From: Microlunatus antarcticus | Lineage (GTDB): Bacteria; Actinomycetota; Actinomycetes; Propionibacteriales; Propionibacteriaceae | DNA length: 64,000 nucleotides | Assembly: GCF_014193425.1 (NCBI RefSeq) | Contig: NZ_JACHZG010000001.1 | Location: 3,224,001-3,288,000 of the forward strand | Direction of reading: 5' to 3' | In this document: positions 33,102 to 41,159 of the stretch, piece after piece | How the letters are laid out: each line of letters starts with the position of its first letter | Position numbering within the stretch: position 1 is the stretch's first letter | The notes under the pieces: model-generated | Database searches by the model: none | The model's input: the letters and a program-made list of their open reading frames with translations, nothing else | What the model was told of the DNA's origin: nothing | Translations under genes and position numbers: made by a program

Positions 33102-33142
33102 GTCGACAATCGACGATGTTGCACCGACGGCACCACTGTCAA
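33102..33142 (-). promoter_or_regulatory. Promoter of the minus-strand operon with operator copy 1
   Basis: On the minus strand, a perfect TTGACA (33142-33137) is followed 15-18 bases on by a weak -10 (CAACAT or CATCGT, within 33121-33113). GTCGACAATCGACGAT (33102-33117) covers the -10 and start region; with the two bases before it, it contains the palindrome TTGTCGACAA (33100-33109). A repressor here would block transcription. Confidence 0.6.
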
Positions 33143-33216
33143 GACCTCCTGAGGAACGGCCGTGTAACGGTCAGACGACGGTGCCGAGCCGCCGTCCCGG
33201 ACGGGGTGCGCCGCTC

Positions 33217-33264
33217 TGGACGTGGGCCGGTCGGAGGGCTTACGTTCGGTCGACAATCGACGAT
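33217..33264 (+). promoter_or_regulatory. Promoter of the plus-strand catabolic genes with operator copy 2
   Basis: TGGACG (33217-33222), 18 bases, TACGTT (33241-33246). The same 16-base GTCGACAATCGACGAT recurs at 33249-33264, directly downstream of the -10, again over the likely transcription start. Confidence 0.6.
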
Positions 33265-33322
33265 CCGCGTGCCCCGACCGCGGTCCTTCGACCCGATCCA
33301 CGCCCGAAGGAGCATCCAGACC

Positions 33323-34351
33323 GTGCCCGGAACCACCGTGCTCATCGCCTCGCCGCTCGAACCGGAGCTCGTCGAGCGGCTGGCCTCGGCGGTGCCCGAG
33401 GTCGAGGTCCTCTTCGAGCCCGACCTGCTCCCGGTCCCCCGCTACCCCTGCGAGCACGGCGGCACGAAGCCCGAGCTGGACGCGGCGCAGGCGCAGCGCT
33501 GGTCCGACCTGCTGGCCTCCGCCGAGGTCACCTTCGACTTCGACTGGCGCGACCCGGCCGGGACGGCGAGGAACGCCCCGCGGCTGCGCTGGGTGCAGGC
33601 GACCAGCGCCGGGATCGGGGGGTTCGTCGCGCGCACCGGGCTCGACCAGACGCCGATCACCTTCACCACCGCCGCCGGCGTGCACGCCGTGCCGCTCGCC
33701 GAGTTCGCCCTCACGGGCGTGCTCGACCTGGCCAAGGGGATCCCCCACCTGCGCGCCCAGCAGGCGGCCCACCGCTGGGAGCGCTACGCCACCTCCTCCG
33801 TACGCGGCCGCCGCGCCGTGGTCGTGGGGCTGGGGTCCATCGGCCGCGAGACCTGCCGGCTGCTCGACGCCGTGGGCCTGGACGTCGTCGGCGTCGGACG
33901 GCCGGGGCGGACGTACGACGTCCCCGCCGGGGTGCGGGTCGTGAGCACCGACGCCCTGGACGAGGTGCTCCCGAGCGCTGAGGTGGTCGTGCTGGCCACG
34001 CCTCTCACCGACGAGACGACGGGGCTGCTGAGCCGCGCCCGCATCGAGGGCCTGCCCGCCGGCGCGATCGTCGTCAACGTGGCCCGCGGCCAGGTCGTCG
34101 ACGAGGCGGCGCTGATCGAGGCGCTGACCTCCGGCCACCTGGGCGGCGCCGCCCTCGACGTCTTCGAGGTCGAACCGCTGCCGGCGTCGTCACCGCTGTG
34201 GGACCTGCCGAACGTGATCGTCTCCCCGCACTCGGCCTCGACCCTGGTCAGCGAGAACGCGGCGCTGGTCGACCTGTTCGTCGACAACCTGCGGCGCTAC
34301 CTCGACGGGCGACCGCTGCGCAACACCTACGACGCGACGAAGGGCTACTAG
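33323..34351 (+). CDS. D-2-hydroxyacid dehydrogenase
   Basis: 342 aa. NAD-binding loop VVGLGSIGRETCRLL (about 170), then the catalytic triad of the family: Arg in VVNVARGQVVDE, Glu in ALDVFEVEPLP, His in VSPHSAST. These enzymes interconvert D-2-hydroxy acids and 2-oxo acids. The GTG at 33323 is about 11 bases from AAGGAG. It is first in a plus-strand run with an aldolase, an SDR and an aminotransferase, so the 2-oxo acid could feed or come from those steps. Confidence 0.92.
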   Translation: MPGTTVLIASPLEPELVERLASAVPEVEVLFEPDLLPVPRYPCEHGGTKPELDAAQAQRWSDLLASAEVTFDFDWRDPAGTARNAPRLRWVQATSAGIGGFVARTGLDQTPITFTTAAGVHAVPLAEFALTGVLDLAKGIPHLRAQQAAHRWERYATSSVRGRRAVVVGLGSIGRETCRLLDAVGLDVVGVGRPGRTYDVPAGVRVVSTDALDEVLPSAEVVVLATPLTDETTGLLSRARIEGLPAGAIVVNVARGQVVDEAALIEALTSGHLGGAALDVFEVEPLPASSPLWDLPNVIVSPHSASTLVSENAALVDLFVDNLRRYLDGRPLRNTYDATKGY

Positions 34352-34355
34352 AGAC

Positions 34356-35333
34356 ATGACGACGACGACGCACGAGGCACCCGCTCCGGGCCGGCGGGCG
34401 CTGGCCGGCGGGACCTGGTGGATCGCCCCCACGCCCTTCGCGTCGGACGGGTCGGTGGACGGCGACGCGCTCGAGCACGCCGTCCGGACCGCCGTGGGCT
34501 GGGGTGTGGACGGCGTGACCGTGCTCGGCGTGATGGGCGAGGTCACCTCGCTCTCCGACGCCGAGCGGGACGTCGTGCTCGGCGCCGTGTCGCGCGGGGC
34601 CGGCGACGTCCCCTTCGCCGCCGGGTGCAGCGCGGCCTCGGCCCCGCTCGTCGCCGAGCGTGCCGCCCGGGCCCAGGAGCACGGCGCGGTGGCGGCCATG
34701 GTCGCCGCCCCTCCCCTGGTCCGCGACGCGGACACCGTCGTCGCCTTCTTCGGCGCGGTCGGCGAACGTTCCCCGCTGCCGGTGCTGCTGCAGGACGAGC
34801 CCGTCGCGACCGGCGTGCAGCTCGCGGTCTCCACCCTGGTGGCGGCGCTGGGGCGCAGCGGCGCCGTGGCGGTCAAGCTCGAGGACGCCCCCACCCCGCC
34901 CAAGATCACCCGCCTGCTCGCGCAGGTGCCGGACCTGACCGTCTACGGCGGGCTCGGCGGCGTCTCCGCCTTCGCCGAGCTGTCGCGCGGAGCGGCCGGG
35001 ACGATGACCGGCTTCGCCTACCCGGAGGTGCTCCGCGCCGTACGGCTGGCCCTGGCCGCCGGCGACCGGGTCCGGGCCGCGCGGGTGTTCGACGCCTTCC
35101 TGCCCCTCATCGCCTTCGAGGGCCAGCCCGGCTACGGCCTCGCCATCCGCAAGGAGGTCCTCCGCCGCCGCGGGGCCCTCGTCTCGGGGGCGATGCGCGG
35201 GCCGGTGCCGTCCGCCGGGATCGACCCCGTCACCGTCGCCGAGCTCGACGAGGTGCTGCAGCGGGTCGGCCTGGTTCCCGGTCCCGCGGCGCTCGACGTC
35301 GACGTCCACCTCGACGAGAGGACGGCGGCGTGA
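34356..35333 (+). CDS. DapA/DHDPS-superfamily aldolase or lyase, not a true DapA
   Basis: 325 aa TIM barrel. The Schiff-base lysine is in AVKLEDAPTPPK (about residue 168), and TVLGVMGEVTSL is where DapA has the GTTGE block. The active-site Tyr of DapA (YNVP) is missing: the equivalent reads LLQDEPVATG. It therefore cannot use the usual Tyr proton relay, and dihydrodipicolinate synthesis is unlikely; cleavage or dehydration of a 2-oxo acid or sugar acid fits better. The context with a hydroxyacid dehydrogenase and an SDR supports a catabolic role. Confidence 0.85.
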   Translation: MTTTTHEAPAPGRRALAGGTWWIAPTPFASDGSVDGDALEHAVRTAVGWGVDGVTVLGVMGEVTSLSDAERDVVLGAVSRGAGDVPFAAGCSAASAPLVAERAARAQEHGAVAAMVAAPPLVRDADTVVAFFGAVGERSPLPVLLQDEPVATGVQLAVSTLVAALGRSGAVAVKLEDAPTPPKITRLLAQVPDLTVYGGLGGVSAFAELSRGAAGTMTGFAYPEVLRAVRLALAAGDRVRAARVFDAFLPLIAFEGQPGYGLAIRKEVLRRRGALVSGAMRGPVPSAGIDPVTVAELDEVLQRVGLVPGPAALDVDVHLDERTAA

Positions 35334-36097
35334 ACCGCGTCGCCGTGGTCGGCGGGGCGACCTCCGGCCTCGGTGCCGCCTCGGCCCGGGCGCTCGCCGG
35401 GCACGACCTCCTGCTGTGGTCGCGCGACCAGGACCGGCTCGACGCCACCGCGGCCGAGCTCGCCGCACCCGGCCGGCAGGTCCGTACCGTCGTCGCGGAC
35501 GCGGCCGACCCGGGCGCGGCCCAGGTCGTCGGGGACGCGGCGCTGGAGGCGTACGGGCAGGTGGACGTGCTGGTCCTCAACGCGGGCGGCCCGCCGGTGG
35601 CCCGGGCCGACGAGGTCACCGCCGACGGGATGCGGGCGGCCTTTCAGCTGCTCGCCGTCACCCCGGTCGACCTGACGCTGCGGCTGCTGCCGGGCATGCG
35701 GGAGCGCGGCTTCGGCCGGGTCCTCGCGATCCTGTCGTCCGGGGTCCGCGAGCCCATCGACACCCTCGCCTACTCCAACGCCGGCCGGTCGGCGCTGACG
35801 TCGTGGCTCAAGACGCTGGCCCGGACGGTCGCCGGGGACGGCGTCACCGTGAACGGCGTGCTGCCCGGCCGGATCGCCACCCCACGCGTGGCGTCCCTGG
35901 ACCAGGCCGCCGCCACCCGCACCGGCCGCGACGTCGCCGACGTGAGCCGCGACTCGGCCGCCGCCATCCCGGCCGGACGCTACGGCCGGCCGGAGGAGCT
36001 GGCCGCGCTCGTCGGCTTCCTCGCCTCGGACGCCGCGTCGTACGTCACCGGCACGACGATCGCCTGCGACGGCGGCGCCCTGCGGTCGCTGCCGTGA
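35330..36097 (+). CDS. Atypical SDR-family protein with SNxxR variant (second copy)
   Basis: 255 aa. The GGATSGLG loop is intact. The catalytic segment reads AYSNAGRSAL, so Ser and Arg stand at the Tyr and Lys positions, as in the protein at 5421-6182. GRYGRPEELAALVGFLASD and the GGALRSL end are also shared with it. GTG overlaps the preceding stop by four bases and its own stop overlaps the aminotransferase start. Confidence 0.85.
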   Translation: MNRVAVVGGATSGLGAASARALAGHDLLLWSRDQDRLDATAAELAAPGRQVRTVVADAADPGAAQVVGDAALEAYGQVDVLVLNAGGPPVARADEVTADGMRAAFQLLAVTPVDLTLRLLPGMRERGFGRVLAILSSGVREPIDTLAYSNAGRSALTSWLKTLARTVAGDGVTVNGVLPGRIATPRVASLDQAAATRTGRDVADVSRDSAAAIPAGRYGRPEELAALVGFLASDAASYVTGTTIACDGGALRSLP

Positions 36098-37260
36098 CCG
36101 GGTCCCGTACGGCGGCCGCCATCGCGCCGTCGGGGATCCGCGCGATCGCCGACCTGGCCTGGCGGACCCCGGGGACGATTCAGCTGCAGCTGGGCGAGCC
36201 GTCCGCGCCGACGCCGCCGCACGTCGTCGAGGCGATGGCCGCGGCGCTGCGCGACGGGGCCACCCGCTACGGGCCGACCCCCGGGCTGCCGGCGTTCCGG
36301 GAGGCCGCCGCGGCGAAGGTCGAGCGGGTGAACGGGGTGACGACGTCGCCGGACGACGTCACCGTCTGCGCGGGCGGGGTCGAGGGGCTCGGCGCCACCT
36401 ACCGCGCCCTCCTCGACGCCGGTGACGAGGTCCTCGTGCCCGACCCGGGCTGGCCCAACCTGCGGACGCTCGCGGTGGTCTGCGACGCCGTGCCTGTCGG
36501 CTACCCGCTGCTCGGCCCCGACGGAGCCGGGGTCGACCCGGACACCCTCGAGCGCCTCCGCACCCCCCGTACGCGGGTCCTCGTGCTCAACTCCCCGTCC
36601 AACCCCACCGGCTCCGGCCTCGACGCCGCCGTCCTCGAGCGGCTGCTGGGCTGGGCCGCACGTCACGGTCTGTGGGTGGTCTCCGACGAGTGCTACGACG
36701 AGATGTGGCTGGACGCGCCGCAGCCGTGCGTCGCCGCCGTGGCCCAGCGGATGCGCGCGGCCGGGGAGCCGACCCCCGAGGTGGTCAGCGTCTTCTCCCT
36801 GTCGAAGACCCACGCGATGACCGGCTTCCGGCTGGGCTACGTGGTGTCACCGCCCAGCCTGACCCCGCTGGTCCGCCGGGTGCAGGAGACGACGCTGTCC
36901 TGCGTGAGCACGCCGACCCAGTGGGCCGGTGCCGCCGCCCTCGCCGGGACGCAGGACCACGTCGAGGCCATGCGGGTCGACTACCGCGACCGCCGGGACC
37001 GCTGCCTGGCGGTGCTGGCCGGCTCGGCCGCGCTCACGCTCGCCGCTCCCCCGGTCGGCGCCTTCTACCTCTGGCTCGCGCACGCCGACCCGCGTCCCAG
37101 CACCGAGGTCGCGACCGGGCTGGTGCTCGAGCACGGCGTCGCGCTCGCCCCCGGCGACGCCTTCGGCCCGGCCGGTGCGGGGCACCTGCGGGTCTCGTTG
37201 GCGACGGCGACCGACCCCCTGGTCGAGGGGCTCACGCGGGTGGTCGCGGCGCTGGGGTGA
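36094..37260 (+). CDS. Class I/II PLP-dependent aminotransferase
   Basis: 388 aa, fold type I. The PLP lysine is in [16 protein letters not shown] (about 233), with [11 protein letters not shown] and [11 protein letters not shown] before it and an Arg in HLRVSLA near the end. It is close to the aspartate/branched-substrate type. GTG start coupled to the SDR gene. It could supply or remove the amino group of an amino acid released by the peptidase. pdxS-pdxT, which make its cofactor, follow 103 bases downstream. Confidence 0.92.
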   Translation: MTGSRTAAAIAPSGIRAIADLAWRTPGTIQLQLGEPSAPTPPHVVEAMAAALRDGATRYGPTPGLPAFREAAAAKVERVNGVTTSPDDVTVCAGGVEGLGATYRALLDAGDEVLVPDPGWPNLRTLAVVCDAVPVGYPLLGPDGAGVDPDTLERLRTPRTRVLVLNSPSNPTGSGLDAAVLERLLGWAARHGLWVVSDECYDEMWLDAPQPCVAAVAQRMRAAGEPTPEVVSVFSLSKTHAMTGFRLGYVVSPPSLTPLVRRVQETTLSCVSTPTQWAGAAALAGTQDHVEAMRVDYRDRRDRCLAVLAGSAALTLAAPPVGAFYLWLAHADPRPSTEVATGLVLEHGVALAPGDAFGPAGAGHLRVSLATATDPLVEGLTRVVAALG

Positions 37261-37363
37261 CGGACCGCCCCGCTCCACCTGTCCGCGTGGGCCGTCCCCC
37301 CGCTCCCGTGCTGGTCCTGCTCCTAGGCTGCTCGGTGAATTCAGCAGCGGCGGAGGCAGGACG

Positions 37364-38269
37364 ATGAGCGACATGCAGGACAACGGCACGGGCACCGGGA
37401 CCAACCGGGTCAAGCGCGGCATGGCGGACATGCTCAAGGGCGGCGTGATCATGGACGTCGTCACCGCCGAGCAGGCGAAGATCGCCGAGGACGCGGGGGC
37501 CGTGGCCGTCATGGCGCTCGAGCGCGTGCCCGCCGACATCCGCGCGCAGGGCGGCGTCGCCCGGATGAGCGACCCCGACATGATCGAGTCGATCATCGGC
37601 GCCGTGTCGATCCCCGTCATGGCCAAGGCCCGGATCGGCCACTTCGTCGAGGCGCAGGTCCTGCAGTCGCTCGGCGTGGACTACATCGACGAGTCCGAGG
37701 TGCTGACCCCGGCCGACTACGTCCACCACATCGACAAGTGGGCCTTCGCGGCCCCGTTCGTGTGCGGCGCGACCAACCTCGGCGAGGCGCTGCGGCGCAT
37801 CAGCGAGGGCGCGGCCATGATCCGCTCCAAGGGCGAGGCCGGCACCGGCGACGTCTCGAACGCCACCACCCACATGCGCACCATCCGCGGCGAGATGCGG
37901 CGCCTGAGCAGCCTGTCCCGCGACGAGCTCTACGTCGCGGCCAAGGAGCTCCAGGCGCCGTACGACCTCGTGGTCGAGGTGGCCGAGGCCGGCAAGCTCC
38001 CCGTCGTGCTCTTCACCGCGGGCGGCATCGCCACCCCGGCCGACGCGGCCATGATGATGCAGCTCGGCGCCGAGGGCGTCTTCGTCGGCTCCGGCATCTT
38101 CAAGTCGGGCAACCCGGCGCAGCGCGCGGCGGCCATCGTCGCCGCGACCACGTTCCACGACGACCCGGGCATGATCGCCAAGGTCTCCCGCGGGCTCGGC
38201 GAGGCGATGGTCGGCATCAACGTCGACGACATCCCCGAGCCGCACCGGCTCGCCCAGCGCGGCTGGTGA
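37364..38269 (+). CDS. pdxS: Pyridoxal 5'-phosphate synthase, PdxS subunit
   Basis: 301 aa. PdxS condenses ribose 5-phosphate, glyceraldehyde 3-phosphate and ammonia to PLP. Both active-site lysine regions are present: [33 protein letters not shown] and the later [29 protein letters not shown] and [11 protein letters not shown] are invariant blocks. ATG at 37364 behind GGAGG. A TANNNT-like box (TAGGCT, 37324-37329) precedes it, so it may have its own promoter. Overlaps pdxT by four bases. Confidence 0.97.
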   Translation: MSDMQDNGTGTGTNRVKRGMADMLKGGVIMDVVTAEQAKIAEDAGAVAVMALERVPADIRAQGGVARMSDPDMIESIIGAVSIPVMAKARIGHFVEAQVLQSLGVDYIDESEVLTPADYVHHIDKWAFAAPFVCGATNLGEALRRISEGAAMIRSKGEAGTGDVSNATTHMRTIRGEMRRLSSLSRDELYVAAKELQAPYDLVVEVAEAGKLPVVLFTAGGIATPADAAMMMQLGAEGVFVGSGIFKSGNPAQRAAAIVAATTFHDDPGMIAKVSRGLGEAMVGINVDDIPEPHRLAQRGW

Positions 38270-38838
38270 CCCCTCTCGTCGGCGTCCTCGCCCTGCAGGG
38301 CGACGTCGTCGACCACTGCCGGGCGCTCGAGGCCGTCGGTGCCCGGTCCCGGACGGTCCGCCGCCCCGAGGAGCTGACCGGGCTCGACGGCATCGTGCTG
38401 CCCGGCGGGGAGTCGACGACGATCGACAAGCTGTCGCGCCGCTTCGGCCTGCGCGACCCGCTGGTCGACGCGCTCGCGGCCGGCCTGCCGGCGTACGGGT
38501 CCTGCGCCGGGATGATCATGCTCGCCGACGAGCTGCTGGACGGGCTGGGCGATCAGCAGACCTTCGGCGGGCTCGACGTGACCGTCCGCCGTAACGCGTT
38601 CGGCCGGCAGGTCGACTCCTTCGAGACCGACCTCGACGTCGTCGGGATCGAGGGCCCGCTGCACGCCGTCTTCATCCGCGCCCCGTGGGTCGAGCGCGTC
38701 GGCGCCGGCGTCGAGGTGCTGGCGAGCGCGGCGGGGCACCCGGTGGCCGTGCGGCAGGGGCGCCTGCTGGCCACCTCGTTCCACCCGGAGGCCACGGCCG
38801 ACACCCGCGTCCACGCGCTCTTCGTCGCCGGCCTCTGA
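38266..38838 (+). CDS. pdxT: Pyridoxal 5'-phosphate synthase glutaminase, PdxT subunit
   Basis: 190 aa. A glutaminase that feeds ammonia to PdxS. PGGESTT, the nucleophile Cys in [10 protein letters not shown] (about 79) and the His-Glu pair in TSFHPEAT are all present. GTG overlaps pdxS. The stop codon begins a hairpin (TGAGGG, 5-base loop, CCCTCA, 38836-38852), a likely terminator. Confidence 0.97.
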   Translation: MTPLVGVLALQGDVVDHCRALEAVGARSRTVRRPEELTGLDGIVLPGGESTTIDKLSRRFGLRDPLVDALAAGLPAYGSCAGMIMLADELLDGLGDQQTFGGLDVTVRRNAFGRQVDSFETDLDVVGIEGPLHAVFIRAPWVERVGAGVEVLASAAGHPVAVRQGRLLATSFHPEATADTRVHALFVAGL

Positions 38839-38852
38839 GGGTCGGCCCCTCA
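38836..38852 (+). terminator. Hairpin beginning at the pdxT stop codon
   Basis: TGAGGG, TCGGC loop, CCCTCA. The left arm is the stop codon plus three bases. No T-run follows. Confidence 0.4.
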
Positions 38853-38927
38853 CGGGGGTCGGCCTCCGCCGGCGGCACGACCGCGACCGGGGTCGCGCGG
38901 GCGGACCCGCACGACCCCGCGACGGCG

Positions 38928-39101
38928 TCAGTCCTTGACGGCGTCCTTGGCCTTCTCGGTCTCCATGCGCGCCTCGCCCATGGCCTGGTCCTTGTGGCCC
39001 TGGGCGGTGAGCTCGGCGTCGTCGGTGTGCTTCCCGACGGTCTCCTCGGCCTTGCCCGCGGCCTTCTGGACGGCGTCCTTGGCCTTGTCTCCGATCGACA
39101 T
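38928..39101 (-). CDS. CsbD-like small stress protein
   Basis: 57 aa: MSIGDKAKDAVQKAAGKAEE, then TVGKHTDDAELTAQGHKDQ, then an Ala/Lys/Glu-rich end. The GKAEETVG and QGHKDQAMGEA-type pattern is that of the CsbD family, small soluble helical proteins induced by general stress. Excellent GGAGG box 7 bases before the ATG. Single gene; function beyond stress association is unknown. Confidence 0.8.
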   Translation of the reverse strand: MSIGDKAKDAVQKAAGKAEETVGKHTDDAELTAQGHKDQAMGEARMETEKAKDAVKD

Positions 39102-39211
39102 CGTGCCCTCCTTCGTTGGATCGTTCCTGAGGTCCCGACCCTAACCAGCGGGTCCTCGTCAGCTCGAGGCGCCCGGGGCCGGACCCGACGGACGAACTCC
39201 GCGTCAGCGCC

Positions 39212-39934
39212 TCAGGACGAGAGCGCGGCGACCTGCTCGTCCAGCCAGGGGTAGAGCTCCTCGCCCCGGGTGTTGAGGCGGGACTTGAGGTCGCGGGTGA
39301 CCTCGTCGGCCAGGACCTCGAGCGTGCCGTCGCCGACCGCGTCGTACGCCTGCGCGACGACGCTCTCCGGGGTCACCTTGGGGACGTCCCAGCCCGCCGT
39401 CATCGGGGTGTCGATCATGCCGACGAGCAGCCCGACCACGTGGGTCCCCTGCCCGCGCAGCTGGAGCCGCAGCGCGTTGGTGGCCGACCACATCGCGGCC
39501 TTCGAGGCGGCGTAGCCGGTGGGCATGCTGACCCAGGCGGCGGCGGAGAGGATGTTGATCAGGGTACCGCCGCCGTTGGCCGCGAGCACCGGGGCGAACG
39601 CGTTGCTGACGCGCAACGTGCCGAAGAAGTTGGTCTCGAAGATCCGGCGCAGCTCGTCCTCCGGACCGGAGATCGAGTCCCCCGCGGGGGCGATGGCCGC
39701 GTTGTTGATCAGCAGGTCGACGTCGGTCGCGACGGCGGCCGCCCGGGCCGGGGCCTCGGGGTCGTTCAGGTCGAGGTCCAGGGGCTCGACCCGCGGGTCG
39801 CTCCAGGTGCGCGGCGTACGGGCGGCGGCGTAGACCTTCGCCGCACCCCGCTCCAGGGCCTGGGCGACGAACTGCTCGCCGAGCCCGCCGTTGGCTCCGG
39901 TCACGAGGACGTGGCGACCTTCGAGTGCCTTCAT
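39212..39934 (-). CDS. SDR-family oxidoreductase
   Basis: 240 aa. TGANGGLG (about 12-19), NNAA, and the catalytic YAASK. The C-terminal part (DVPKVTPESVVAQAYDAVGDG) resembles the SDR_a6-like group. ATG at 39934 behind AAGGAG, which lies inside the left arm of a large inverted repeat. Divergent from and probably repressed by the TetR regulator next to it. Confidence 0.92.
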   Translation of the reverse strand: MKALEGRHVLVTGANGGLGEQFVAQALERGAAKVYAAARTPRTWSDPRVEPLDLDLNDPEAPARAAAVATDVDLLINNAAIAPAGDSISGPEDELRRIFETNFFGTLRVSNAFAPVLAANGGGTLINILSAAAWVSMPTGYAASKAAMWSATNALRLQLRGQGTHVVGLLVGMIDTPMTAGWDVPKVTPESVVAQAYDAVGDGTLEVLADEVTRDLKSRLNTRGEELYPWLDEQVAALSS

Positions 39935-39939
39935 CTAGA

Positions 39940-40005
39940 CTCCTTGATAAGTGGGGACTTCCCCCGCATCCGAGTATGTGGGGAAGGTCCCCGTTTATCA
40001 AGGAG
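39940..40005. promoter_or_regulatory. Mirror-symmetric divergent control region with paired operators
   Basis: CTCCTTGATAA (39940-39950) is matched by its exact reverse complement at 39995-40005. Inside are GGGGA-CT-TCCCC (39953-39964) and GGGGA-AGG-TCCCC (39980-39992). Each outer arm carries the AAGGAG ribosome binding site of the gene beside it. Likely two TetR operators, one for each promoter. Confidence 0.65.
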
Positions 40006-40012
40006 GTGGCCC

Positions 40013-40603
40013 GTGGCAGCTCGGACGACCGAGGCGGTCCGCCCCCTCCGGGCCGACGCCCGACGCAACCGGGACGCGATCCTCCGCGCGGCGCGGGAGG
40101 CGTTCGAGGACGAGGGCGTCTTCACGTCGCTCGACGGCGTGGCCGCCCGCGCCGGGGTCGGCAACGCCACGCTCTACCGCAACTTCCCCACGCGCGACGA
40201 CCTCCTCTCGGCCGTCATCGAGACCAGCACCGCGGAGGTCCTCGCCGAGGCCGACGAGCTCGCGCGGACGACGGCGCCGCGCGAGGCCCTGAGCGAGTGG
40301 CTCGTGCGCCTGGCCTGGCTGCTGCGGACCTGGCACGACCTGCCGTCCTGCCTGGCCGGCCCCCGTGACGACGACACGGCGACGGTGCAGACGACCTGCA
40401 ACCCGCTGCTGGCCAGGACGGCGACGTTCCTGGACGCCGCGCAGGCGTCCGGGGACGTGGGACCGGACGTCGAGGCCGAGCCGGTGTTCGAGCTGGTCCT
40501 CGCGCTGGCCTGGGCCACCGACCGCTTCCACCACGACGAGGCGACGGCGCGCGGCCGGGTGGCGGTCGCCACCGCGGGCCTCTTCACCCCGGGCGCGTCC
40601 TAG
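40013..40603 (+). CDS. TetR/AcrR-family regulator
   Basis: 196 aa. HTH at about 17-62: AILRAAREAFEDEGV, SLDGVAARAGVGNATLYRNFPTRDDL. The C-terminal domain contains LLRTWHDLPSCLAGP and resembles the TetR group next to SDRs. GTG behind AAGGAGG. Divergent from an SDR, its presumed target. Its stop overlaps the stop of the convergent NUDIX gene within a hairpin (40594-40611). Confidence 0.92.
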   Translation: MAARTTEAVRPLRADARRNRDAILRAAREAFEDEGVFTSLDGVAARAGVGNATLYRNFPTRDDLLSAVIETSTAEVLAEADELARTTAPREALSEWLVRLAWLLRTWHDLPSCLAGPRDDDTATVQTTCNPLLARTATFLDAAQASGDVGPDVEAEPVFELVLALAWATDRFHHDEATARGRVAVATAGLFTPGAS

Positions 40604-40611
40604 CCGACGCG
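40594..40611. terminator. Hairpin holding overlapping stop codons
   Basis: CGCGTC, CTAGCC loop, GACGCG. The loop contains CTAG, which is TAG on both strands and stops both convergent genes. Confidence 0.45.
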
Positions 40612-41136
40612 GCCGAGCGCGACCAAGGCCATCAGCAGCGCCCCGAGCGACTCGTTGTCGGTGATCTCCCCGCGCCCGACCATGGCCACGACCTCGGCGA
40701 GCGGAACGACCTCGACGGCGGCGATGCCCTCGGTCTCGAGCTCGGCCCCGCCGACGAGCGCGAGCTCCCGGGCCAGGAACACGCGCCCACGCGCCGCGGC
40801 CACCCCGTTCAGCGACTGCACCTCGCCCAGCGCCTGCCAGCGCGCGGCCGCGTAGCCCGTCTCCTCCCGGAGCTCGCGCTGCGCCGCGAGCAGCAGGTCC
40901 TCGCCGTCGCTGCCGCCGGCCGGGACCTCGACGCTCGGTCCCCCCGTCGTGTAGTGGTCGACCGTCACGAGCAGGATCTCGGCGGCGGCGGTCACCGCCA
41001 CGACGAAGACGGCCGGGTTACGGACCTCGACCACGCCGTACACGCCCTCCGTCCCGTCGGGCCGGCGCACCTGGTCCTCCCGGACCCGGATCCAGGCGTT
41101 CTCGTACACGTCACGGCTCGCGAGGGTGGACCACAC
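40600..41136 (-). CDS. NUDIX hydrolase (ADP-ribose pyrophosphatase-like)
   Basis: 178 aa from a GTG at 41136 with a GAGGA box. The Nudix box runs from VPAGGSDGEDLLLAAQREL to REETGY, with the REL and EE residues that bind Mg. The N-terminal VYENAWIRVREDQV and the YGVVEVRNPAVFVVA block are typical of ADP-sugar type members. Directly downstream of the pabBC fusion on the same strand, 23 bases apart. Confidence 0.88.
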   Translation of the reverse strand: MWSTLASRDVYENAWIRVREDQVRRPDGTEGVYGVVEVRNPAVFVVAVTAAAEILLVTVDHYTTGGPSVEVPAGGSDGEDLLLAAQRELREETGYAAARWQALGEVQSLNGVAAARGRVFLARELALVGGAELETEGIAAVEVVPLAEVVAMVGRGEITDNESLGALLMALVALGRVG

Positions 41137-41159
41137 GCGGCCATCCTCGTCGGTGCGGC

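Noticed and set aside
34356-34370. ACG repeat at the start of the DHDPS-like gene as a phase-variation tract
   Set aside because: Only four repeats of a trinucleotide that codes Thr; length change would keep the frame. The TetR gene at 10070 has a similar MTTTT start.
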